From NCBI GenBank assembly GCA_035578155.1, contig JAPWDM010000001.1:82996561-83060560 (forward strand): a DNA stretch of 64,000 bases, written 5' to 3'. Position numbers and translations under genes: made by a program. How positions within the stretch are numbered: position 1 is the first letter of the stretch; every line of letters starts with the position of its first letter. Under the pieces are notes generated by a model that was given only the letters and a program-made list of their open reading frames with translations, was not told the DNA's origin and ran no database searches. Positions 54,756-64,000 of this stretch are shown here, piece by piece. The stretch is from Brachynemurus nebulosus (lineage: Eukaryota > Arthropoda > Insecta > Neuroptera > Myrmeleontidae).

Positions 54756-55224
54756 CCTGTTAACCGGGGAATTAGCTATTGCTCAACTCGTTTCAGAATA
54801 GGGACTTTTTGTTCGCAGCGATAAGTAATATCACACCTCAAATAATAAAAGAATATCGTTTTTAATTTATGGTTTTTATTTATTTTGATAAAATATTTTA
54901 TATTTAAAATATAATTCAAATGTATTCAATGTACAAGGAATCAATTGAACAAATTATAATAATTATTTCGCAGTATGATATTGCTTGAAACAGTGTGGCA
55001 TACACAAGGCAACACAGCAGTCAGAACACCAGAATCCATGGGACTGAAAGTGTTAATTTCCATGACGAAAAATGTCGTCATGCCCATTGCAGTAGGCTTT
55101 TATGTATGACGAAATATTTCGTCATACCCAGTTAACAGGTTTTTCCATGACGAAAAATGTTGTCATGCCCATTGCAGTAGGCTTTTATGTATGATGAAAT
55201 ATTTCGTCATACCCAGTTAACAGG
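54756..55224 (-). mobile_element. Deleted piggyBac-like element
   Basis: The ends CCTGTTAACCGGGG and CCCAGTTAACAGG are inverted and flanked by TTAA at 54752-54755 and 55225-55228. It contains the last part of a piggyBac transposase (see next entry) and, near the right end, an 84-bp-scale tandem duplication (two copies of GTCATGCCCATTGCAGTAGG, 55077 and 55160). It lies within an intron-side region of the host PITP gene, antisense-neutral: element coding strand is minus, like the gene. Confidence 0.85.
54964..55045 (-). pseudogene. piggyBac transposase C-terminal cysteine-rich domain
   Basis: The minus strand encodes FWCSDCCVALCMPHCFKQYH and then a TAA. The CxxC...LC..PC/H CF..YHT spacing is the zinc-binding tail of piggyBac transposases, which binds the terminal repeats. 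The rest of the gene is deleted. Confidence 0.8.
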
Positions 55225-55501
55225 TTAAATAAAAAAGAAATCTTTTTTTCTTTAAATCTTTTTATAAAAAAAAATCAATTACTAGGATATTTAAATCATT
55301 TGAGATATTTTAAAACCCTCTTTTAAAATTTGTCAAATACCCAACTTTCTTACATCACTTAAAAAATCCATTTGAAAAATTTAGGGAAATTTTTACATAC
55401 AAAATATGAGCATTTCATAAAAGAAATTTTGACATTTTACAAACTTGCGATATTTTACGATTTAAAATGTATGCTCGCTCTTTAGTGAAACGATTACTTA
55501 C

Positions 55502-55756
55502 TGAATGTATAAATTCTTCAACTCGAGTTTGTAATCCCCAAACTTCAAAACTTGCGCTGACTAGTTTGTATGAACACATTACTGGAGAAAATGTATTTCT
55601 CCACCCTTCAACTAATGGTCCTCGTCCAGTTAGCTTTGATTGAAAAAAACATGGATCTTCTTCTTCTTTATAGTATCTTGGGTCGATGTCATCATAAGCA
55701 ATATCTAAATGGACTACAGTTCTTTCTTTTAATTTTTCTTCAGGAAGATTTAAGCA
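55502..55756 (-). CDS. Host gene exon: class II phosphatidylinositol transfer protein, RdgB-beta type
   Basis: An 85-codon exon, preceded by acceptor TTCGTAG and ending at donor GTAAGT. It encodes VVHLDIAYDDIDPRYYKEEE, then TGRGPLVEGWRNTFSP and VMCSYKLVSASFEVWGLQTR. These are hallmarks of the START-like lipid-transfer domain of PITPs. The AYDDI.PRYYKE and EGWR versions fit the RdgB-beta (PITPNC1) subgroup better than class I. The protein moves phosphatidylinositol (and phosphatidic acid) between membranes in the cytosol. No stop codons. Lies left of the preceding exon on the minus strand, 317-bp intron between. The following exon was not found in the window. Confidence 0.85.
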
Positions 55757-56073
55757 CTACGAAGTTTTCGTTATATTTACTATTAGTAATGTTGCTATTT
55801 ATATGAGAACATTTTTTGAGAGTTACCATTCGAAAAAAAAAAAATTGGACAAATTCAAAAATTTTAGTTTACATTTCTTTAAAGTTTTATTTTTCAAAAT
55901 GAAAACCTACGTTTAAATATTTTTAAAATCACTTTCTAATTCGTAATACATATACTCTTAATTGACTTAGTCGATAATTTAATTGTAATAAAAATTAATG
56001 GAAACTCTCAAAAAGCTTACAATATTTGCTTTTAAATTTACACGATTATGATATTTTTGTGTCAGAAACTTAC

Positions 56074-56145
56074 GTTTTCGTTACTACCATTATTATCTTC
56101 GTAACGAGTTTCTATATAAATATTGAATCTTGGTAAAAATGAACA
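56074..56145 (-). CDS. Host gene exon: upstream exon of the RdgB-beta-type PITP
   Basis: A 24-codon exon (CSFLPRFNIYIETRYEDNNG) bounded by acceptor TTTTCAG and donor GTAAGT. It precedes the 55502-55756 exon in the correct order and phase; CSFLP.F.I.IET.YEDN is a conserved PITP stretch. The N-terminal exons (lipid-binding start of the domain) are not recognisable up to 64 kb, so they lie further right or are missed. This is the clearest ordinary host gene in the window. Confidence 0.85.
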
Positions 56146-56149
56146 CTGA

Positions 56150-57925
56150 AAACAAAAATTTTGTAAATTTAGTACTCATATTTTAAATCAAATGTATACT
56201 GGAAATCGTAGAACTTTAGATACACGAACTAGTAATCAAAACAATAACTACTACCAGTAATTTCCGGTATCGAATATCCAGTTAGTTCTCGAAAAAAAAA
56301 ATGAAAGGAGACAGCATAACAAACACAGAATGTTCTATATGATTTTAACCAAATCCTAGTCGGAATCGAATTAATAACCTAATTAGTGTACATTAGTCAG
56401 GCCTGTGATCTGGCATGAATTTCTATCAAGTTTTGCTTGATGTGACAATTGCTTTTGTTACGTAGACAGCTCAGTTTCTAATATTTAGAAAAATAAAATA
56501 AAATATGGATATTCAGTGTTGATAGTTCACTGTTTAATTTGCAAATAAAATATTAAATTTAGATTACTCATTGAATTTAAATCCTAAATGACTAAGAAAA
56601 GAACACCATATATGTATACTAAAATTTAATAATTTTCAAGCTAATTCAACTATATTTAAAATTTTTGATATCTTCCCTTACTTTTAAGAATTCATGTTTT
56701 TTGGAAATTTTGAAATATATAAATGAAATTGGATACACTTGAGACCACTAATAATACTCGATCGATCAGTAGTGTTTCAATTTCATTAATTTTGGGAAAG
56801 CACAAAGCGAAGCAAAGCATTGAAAGCCCCTGCTTTAGACAATTGCTTAAAGAGCTAAAGGTTTCTGAAGGAAACAATTACAAGTTCTATTAAACTGTCG
56901 GTTCTAATGGAATTTATTTTGGAAATATCTTGTAATTAACTTTAGAATACCATGTATGAGTGGTTCTCTGTTAACGGTTCCCTAAGAATCTATGAGAACT
57001 GTTAAATATAGGTTATTTTCCATTTCCAGTGTATATACCTGTGTGAATCGAGTTCAACTATAGGCTATGTTCCCAGTTAACTAGCTATTATTTAGGGTGC
57101 TTTGGGTAGTAATTGATCAGCACTCAGTAACTGATCAATCGGACTTGTTTTATGTCATAATAAGGTCTGTATTGGTACTAAGAGAATTTTTTCATCACAG
57201 GAATATTTGTTGGCTATTACTATTGCCATATTTCAGCAGCTGGCCTTTCTAGACCTTTATTTTGAGTTGTCAGATTTTTTAGGTATAGTGTTCCGTCAAT
57301 TTTTTGTCACTACTATCAGCATCCTCCATTTGCCAGGTAAGTTTTTATTTGTCGTGTACTCATTATTTTTTAACTCTTTAAATGATTAAGACTAGTTAAC
57401 TTGTCCTGCGATATGGCGGCTCAAAATGCTGCAATATGTATATATTCACTGGTACAGGTGCCGCCATTTATGACAGATTTTCCGAAATACGGTATAATTC
57501 TAAATAATGTTCAATTTTATCAACATGTTTAGTATAATTTATATTTTATAAATTCCTAGGGTTCACTTTTTTAATGTTGGGATCTTTGATTTTTTTTCTT
57601 TTTCTTTTTCGTAACCTTATCTATTGTACTTATCACTGGCAGTAAAAAGTCCGGCATTTTGAGACAAAAAATTTTTTTCCATATGGTTTGTTTAAAAGGG
57701 TTAAAGTAGAATAATAAAATACATGTTTAATTTTATGCTTAAAATGTACTCTTTCATACTTCCTGACTAGATTTAATATAATAAATTTAGTGTTTTAGCG
57801 AATTTCGAAAACTCGAGATTCAGCTATTACAGCAGGTGTCACGACGCAATCTCCGGCGGAGACCATAACAGAAATATGTTTTGAGGTCCCTAGAATACGA
57901 AAATGATATTCACTAAAATTTATAT
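56150..57925. other. Probable intron/intergenic DNA, nothing recognised
   Basis: No PITP exon or other coding homology found on either strand. A plus-strand frame near 57207-57340 runs into a CCAGGTAAGT donor-like site, but the peptide matches nothing I know. Confidence 0.4.
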
Positions 57926-58366
<441 letters not shown>

Positions 58367-58449
<83 letters not shown>

Positions 58450-58450
58450 C
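58367..58450. repeat. (AT)n-(GT)n microsatellite
   Basis: Continuation of the AT tract on the other side of the mini-element, ending in eight GT units. Confidence 0.95.
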
Positions 58451-58639
58451 GCCACGGTAACTTTCGAACGTAACGTTTAATGCTTATGAAATTTCGTATG
58501 GAGACTCGATTTTGATCTGGCTTGGCTAAGTTCTTTAGCCAGACACATCGGATGCCCAGAAGTAGGTTTTCTGGCCATTTTTTATCATTCGATCCTATCA
58601 TTAGACAGTTCGATTTTACATGGTTAAAAAGCCAAAAAA

Positions 58640-59100
58640 AAAAAAAAAATTATGAGGAAAATATTCTTATAATTTTCTTTCTATTTTAAGTATTTTTCGA
58701 GAAAATGTAAATTTTTACTTTTACATTAGTTTTCTTTCTTTGTTAGTCTAATAAGTAATTTATATTTAAGTCTCAGTTCTTTATGAAATATAAAAATATT
58801 TCATTTTTTTTAAAGAATTTTGTGAGAACAAGTGATATCTATTCACATACATGTATTATAATACACATACATATACATATATAGTTTTGTTTCTCATTTA
58901 TTGCATTATAATTAGCATAGTGCTGTCTCAAGTTGAAAAATGAAAACTAAGCAGATCTTCTAAGCTTATGTAATTGAAGATTTTTTTTTTATTGAATTTC
59001 TAAATAAACAAGAAACTGAAGATTATGTTATGATATAATATTATTAAATATGAAACAAAACAACATAATATGTACAATGTACATATGTATGCACGGAAAA
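58640..59100. other. AT-rich spacer, nothing recognised
   Basis: No coding homology or repeat boundary. Confidence 0.45.
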
Positions 59101-59106
59101 ATATTT

Positions 59107-59797
59107 TGAATCGATTTTGAAAATTTTTTCACTAATAATTATTAATGTTAAAAAATTAAACAATTTTAAATGGATTTAAGGTATCTTATGTGAGGTCAAG
59201 GTTTTCGGGACCTAAAAAGGCCAAAAATTAATTAACCAATCGATTTTAAAAATTTTTTCACAGTTAGTAAGTTAAAGTATTTGAATTAATTAATTAAATG
59301 ATGTCCGGAAGAGGCTTACGGACTGCCATAAGTTATATGAGATCCCTAGAACCCTTTTCTTACTGTTAGAGTACTAGAGTTGTATGAGTTTCGCCAGGGT
59401 TTACTGATCCCATAATTGTAAAAAATAAACTAAACGACCAATTTTAAAAATTTTTTCACTGTTAGAGAGCTAAACTATTTTAGATAGATATAGAATACAT
59501 TATGTAAGGTCCGCCAGGGTCCATAGGACCCAAAAGTGTCAAAAATAAACTAACTGACCGATTTTGAAAATTTTTTCACTGTTACAGAGCTAAACTATTT
59601 TAGAGAAATATCGATTACGTTATGTAAGGTCCGACAGCGTCAGTGAGACCCAAAAGTGTCAAAAATAACTGACCGATTTTGAAAATTTTTTTACTATTAC
59701 CGAGGTAAACTATTTTAGATAGGTACAGGTTGTGTTATCTGAGATCCACAACTGTCCTGCGGATGCAAATGCGGCGTAGAATGCTACACAACGGGTT

Positions 59798-59881
<84 letters not shown>

Positions 59882-60215
59882 CATAAAGTCCGCCTAGAAT
59901 ATACGGTCGAGCTGATTTTTTAATGAGGTCCACCGGGATCTTGCAGATCCGAAAACGCCAGTAATAAGCTACCGAACCGATTCTAAAAAATTTCTCACTG
60001 CTAGAAAACTAAATTATTTTAGATGGATACAACTATGCTGCACAAAATCCCTTCGGGTTCTTGGGTCCCCAAAAATACCAAAACTAATTACCCAGCCGAT
60101 TTTAAAAATTCTTTTACTCTTAGAAAGCTAAACTATTTTAAATAGGTACAGGTCTTGGATGAGATCCGCCAGGGCCCAATATTTGGAAATTCGCTATGTT
60201 ATGCAGATGCTGCGA
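59107..60215. repeat. Degenerate ~120-bp tandem satellite
   Basis: A unit containing GATTTTGAAAATTTTTTCACT, GCTAAACTATTTTAGATA, GGTCCGCCAGGG and CCCAAAAGTGTCAAAAATAA recurs with starts near 59113, 59241, 59441, 59561, 59675, 59979 and 60098. Spacing is 114-128 bp where units are adjacent. The first units are most diverged. An (AT)n tract (59804-59879) interrupts the array. Confidence 0.8.
59804..59879. repeat. (AT)n microsatellite within the satellite
   Basis: About 76 bp of AT dinucleotides between satellite units. Confidence 0.95.
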
Positions 60216-60219
60216 CAGG

Positions 60220-61330
60220 GGTATTTTGAGTTAATACGGGGTGATCAATTACTGAAAATAAGAATGTGTGATTTTGCAGTAATTGACCAAATTGTTCAAT
60301 TACTGCAATATCATTTGTGATCAGTGATTGATCAGCCTCATAAGTCTATTCATCTATTGTAATGATTTAATAATAACAAAAATTTGAATAGGTACACTCA
60401 AATCTTCTATAACGCGGTATCCTTGTAACGTGAATTCCATTTTACGTAGTTGCTCTGAGATAGTCAGGAACAAAAGTATATCTCAGCGAAAAAATTTTTT
60501 TTATCAAAAATTAAATAATGTTAAATTAATATTCTTCAATTATTATATTTGTATACCCTATTTTTTTTAATTTCCGCGCGCTTATGTTGTAGCAATATAA
60601 AAGCATTGTTAAAAAAACGTTGTAAAATGATGTTTATAAATTATATTTAGAAAACGACGTAGTGAATAATTTTTATTCTTAAACTTAAAAATTAAAATAA
60701 AAACGTAATTCGGTAGATAAAAGACTGCAATTTTTCGGATGGTCATTGATTTTTAAAAATTAAATCATTTTAATTACGAAAAATTGCTCTAAACATCACC
60801 ATTTTTGAAATAGTAGAAACAAAACTGAAGCTTTAGTATTATCTTTAAAAATCTGATTCTTTTTTTAAAAATTGAGTAAATATCTTCTCTTTTTCGGATG
60901 GACATTTAAAAACAATTTATATTACAACTGATATTTAAAAAAATTAAAAACCTTAAAAATGGCAAAATCAGTTTGAATATTTCAAATTAGTTTAGTTCTT
61001 AACAGATGGCAGTGAGATCGTTGAAATGTTTGTAATATTTCAACGGTCAATATTTACAATTTTTATGAAAAAATTATTTTATATTGATCTGTGCTAGGAT
61101 TATCAACATAAATACCAATTTGATTAAAGTATATACATAGGTTACATGTCCATTAAAGGTTTTGAAATTATATTTTGCATTGAATTAAATTGGATTGCGA
61201 AGACGGATAAATTTTTGGTTTAACACAATAGAGACATTTTGAATTTTAGTCGAATTTTCACCGAAAACGTAGATTAAAATCTTCCTTCAAACTCGTTTAG
61301 AAAATTCTCACCATTTTAACTCCCCCACAA
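60220..61330. other. AT-rich spacer, nothing recognised
   Basis: No coding homology. A TGATCAATTACTG-type word recurs (60242, 60290, also 57110), possibly an old small repeat. Confidence 0.45.
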
Positions 61331-61332
61331 CC

Positions 61333-61554
61333 AGGGTCGGATTACCCAATAGGCCTAGGTAGGCCGTAGTCTAGGGGCGGCTGATTTTTAGAACACGGCG
61401 GCAAAAATTGTAAAATAAAATTGCTCGTCAGTTATTTTTCTAAGAGAAAGTCGAAAAAAAAGCAGGAAAAGTTACGATTTTCTTGTATTTTACCAAAAAA
61501 TGGAGCGGCATTTTTCACGGTGCCTAGGGCAGCGCTTTGGGTTAATACGGCCCT
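61333..61554. mobile_element. Small hAT-like non-autonomous element
   Basis: The left end AGGGTCGGATTACCC and right end GGGTTAATACGGCCCT are imperfect inverted repeats of the CAGGGCCGGATTA type common in animal hAT-derived MITEs. Subterminal TAGGCCTAGGTAGGCC and TGCCTAGGGCAG also pair. No clear 8-bp duplication. Confidence 0.65.
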
Positions 61555-61624
61555 ACCCCTACCTCTCTTGGAATCTTGGAAATTGAGACGAAGTTGTCGC
61601 GCACCTAATCAATAGAAAAAAAAA

Positions 61625-62347
61625 ATTAGTAAGTGTCCGGGTCTACACCTCAAATCCGTCTTGACCCGGACACTTACTTAAATAATGTAATAACATGCAA
61701 ACTAACCTCTCCCGTCGGGGTTAGAACAGTGTTTTATATCGTCTGATGTCATTGAACCTGTCAAAGGCTTCAAAACATTTTGTGGGAAGGGAGAGGGGTC
61801 AATACATAGTATGCCTCTCTATGAAGTAAACATGCAATTTGACGCCAGAAGGAGGCATAAACCGCGTAATTCTGGCGGGAATATAACGTATGGATAGTGG
61901 AAGTTACAGCCAGTGCGAATCGCGGCCATAGTATAATAAACCGATGTGTCCGGATCTAAACGGATATATGTATATAGCATGTATTTTTTTTATATATACA
62001 TCGAATATAACTTCAAACATCATTAAATGATGCGCGATAAAATTCTGAACACATATATATCAAAATTAAAACAATATGACAATTATGACGAAAATTATAT
62101 GTCTAAGTTAGACACACATTTTATTTCTTTGAAAAACTGGAGAGTAGTAATCCTGTAAAATGAGGTAGTAAAAGTTGAAATCCGTAGTTTTTATTGGTAC
62201 AGCTGTTTAGAGGAGGTTTTTCTCTCTCTAACGACGTCAAGAACAAATGTTTATTGTAGCAGGTTAATGTAGAAACTACTTACTTTGAAGATTGATGCAA
62301 AGTGTCCGGGTCTAGAACCCCTGTCCGGGTCTAGACGGTTTTACGGT
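61625..62347 (-). mobile_element. Repeat with GTCTAGACGGTTTTACGGTA terminus, copy 2
   Basis: 61625-62060 is the reverse complement of 48550-49045, with small differences. The segment ends with GTCTAGACGGTTTTACGGTA at 62347 in the same orientation as copy 1's end, so both termini of the family probably carry this sequence as an inverted repeat. It ends 92 bp before the start codon of the Mutator-like gene. Confidence 0.65.
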
Positions 62348-62439
62348 ATTCGTTTTATGTTTTGTAAATTTAATCAGTTCCTGTTTTGTATACGAGTGTG
62401 TCAGTATTTGTGTATCAGTATTTGTTTTAATTGTTAAAA

Positions 62440-64000
62440 ATGGGTAATACAAAAATGTACTCTAAACACCGACCATTATCTCGTCCTAGGAAAAGTAGAA
62501 AGGCAGCTTCGCGTAAGGCAATTAGTGTTAAGCGGTAAGTAATAATTAATTTTAAATTTCCAATTCAGGACTTCCATTAAATTTTTAGTGATACAGGTAA
62601 TCTTTGAATATAATGGCTACACTTTGGCTTTAGACAGGTGAAAAATTTTTGTTCTCCAGAATCAAAATTTCCCCTCCTATTTCATATCCATCTATGTATC
62701 TCCACATGTGTGTCCGTAAAGCTGCCTAACGTTTAGTTCGAAGTTTGCTAAAAGTTAAATTAAGGGTAGAGCTTTGGTTTTTGATGTTACTTTCTATTAA
62801 AGTAACAAAAAAGGCAAATTTTTTGGCGTAACAAACGCAGTATCTAAATCAGGTTCTTGCTTTAATTTAGTCTTACTATATTTATCAGTTTGCAATACTT
62901 ATATGAATGTTTATGAAGTTGAGTGTATCTTTATGTTTAGAGAAAAAACAATAATTGAGTCCGAAATCGCCAGTTCAACTCACGAAATTTTACCCACAGT
63001 GAAAAATTCCGAAATTGAAAATTCATTTAGAGTATTTGAAACAGAATTGCCGGAATTGCTACCCCATATAAGCAACAGCCAGACTGACTCAATAGAAGGA
63101 CGACGAATTATTGACGTGAAGCACTTTTTAACTAATATTTTAAGCAGTGGTAGACACTCACCGTTTGACTGTTCTATCGTTGACATGGAGATTGAATCGG
63201 AGACAAGAACTGGTCTTGAATCTGTATTTCATTTAAAATGTAAAATGTGTGGCATTAAAAAAAGTATTAGCACAGATGGTCCAAATGAATTTAATGTGAA
63301 TTTATTGGCATTAGCTGGAATCATGTCAACTGGCGGAGGATATACAACTTTGGATACATTTTGTGCAGCATTAAATATCCCATCCATGAGCCATCGAACT
63401 TACACTAAGTTCGAAAGTGATCTCGGAGATACTATTGAAAAAAATTCATGGAAAAGTATGGAAAGTGCAGCACTGGAAGAAGAGCGTTTGGCAAAAGAGG
63501 CTGGTGAAATTGATGTAGAAGGCAAAGCATGTATAACCGTTGTAGCTGACGGAGCATGGAGTAAAAGATCATATCGTACAAATTATGATGCTCCATCGGG
63601 TGTGGTTAGTAAATTGCTGTAAATTTTTACAAATATTTAAAAATGATTATGATATTATGTAAAATGTTTGCATTTTCAGGGTTGTATTGTTGGATTACGT
63701 ACTAAAAATGTACTTTTCGTTGGAGTACGAAATAAGTACTGTTCGATCTGCGCCAGATCCACATACAAGAATACTAAAATACCCACTCACTGTTGTTATA
63801 AGAACTGGAGTGGTTCATCAACTTCAATGGAAGCTGATATTATTACTGACGGGTTCAGGAACAGCATTAAAATGTATAATCTTTTATATACGAAACTTGT
63901 AGGAGATGGTGACAGTAGTGTGTATGAAAAAATTATTCAAGAGAGGCCTTACGGAAACATTCCGATAGTCAAAATTGATTGTAGAAATCATTTATTAAGA
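62440..64000 (+). CDS. Mutator-like transposase-domain gene, 5' part (three exons, runs off the window)
   Basis: Exon 1 is 62440-62534 (MGNTKMYSKHRPLSRPRKSR, very basic), donor GTAAGT. Exon 2 is 62941-63604 after acceptor TATGTTTAG. Exon 3 starts at 63680 after TTTTCAG and is open to the window end. All junctions keep phase. Exon 2 includes a zinc-like CKMCGIKKS, LLALAGIMSTGGGYTTLDTF and CITVVADGAWSKRSY (first acidic catalytic-type motif). Exon 3 begins GCIVGLRTKNVLFVGVRNKY followed by CSICA and KNWSGSSTSMEADII. This is the Mutator-like transposase domain family expanded in many insects and other invertebrates. No stop or frameshift was seen in 1.1 kb of coding sequence, so it may be intact. 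Confidence 0.85.

Noticed and set aside
57207..57389. Hydrophobic 60-aa ORF with donor-like site
   Set aside because: A single splice-like motif in AT-rich DNA and no recognisable homology; insufficient support for a gene.

Overview
This is an AT-rich arthropod (most likely insect) chromosome segment made almost wholly of transposable elements. The evidence is spliced genes with GT-AG introns, two exons of an animal phosphatidylinositol-transfer protein gene of the RdgB-beta type (minus strand, 55.5-56.1 kb), long (AT)n microsatellites, and element families typical of insects: P-like, hAT, piggyBac, I-clade LINE, Penelope-like, Ty3/Gypsy and Polinton/Maverick. The species cannot be named from the sequence. 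A 500-base run of N (47590-48089) is an assembly gap.

Layout. 0.6-1.9 kb: broken P-element-type transposase. 2.5-3.1 kb: truncated TA-flanked DNA element. 3.3-9.5 kb: I-clade LINE copies in alternating orientation. 11.0-15.3 kb: truncated Polinton carrying only the polymerase end. 16.1-18.7 kb: TTAA-flanked DNA element split by a LINE with an open RT frame. 19.7-21.1 kb: Penelope-like remnant. 21.4-24.1 kb: two non-autonomous DNA elements. 24.4-28.1 kb: element with 462-bp inverted arms, studded with an alternating GTACGGCA motif and holding a LINE fragment. 28.9-30.3 kb: second TA-flanked element. 30.4-30.9 kb: small hAT element made of ATCGAT hairpins. 31.4-47.6 kb: complete Polinton. 48.5-53.97 kb: Gypsy pol and 3' LTR, split by a 2.26-kb foldback element. 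54.3-55.2 kb: mariner-type and piggyBac remnants. 55.5-56.1 kb: host exons. 57.9-60.2 kb: AT microsatellites, a mini-element and a ~120-bp satellite. 61.3-62.35 kb: DNA repeats. 62.4-64.0 kb: multi-exon Mutator-like transposase gene running off the end.

The most notable object is the 16,180-bp Polinton (31401-47580), bounded by matching inverted termini and a 6-bp target duplication (GATTTT). It carries a virus-like set: protein-primed DNA polymerase, chromodomain integrase, packaging ATPase, adenovirus-type protease, two jelly-roll capsid proteins, a parvovirus-type phospholipase A2 domain protein and a coiled-coil fibre-like protein. It also carries an apparently intact secreted matrix metalloproteinase with a hemopexin-like tail, whose start overlaps the preceding gene. 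The polymerase is broken (an in-frame stop and a deletion covering the catalytic motif A region) while integrase, morphogenesis and metalloproteinase frames are open. TATA-like boxes precede several late-type genes. The second, truncated Polinton at 11-15 kb has the same right end and the same 60-bp polymerase intron, but different disabling changes.
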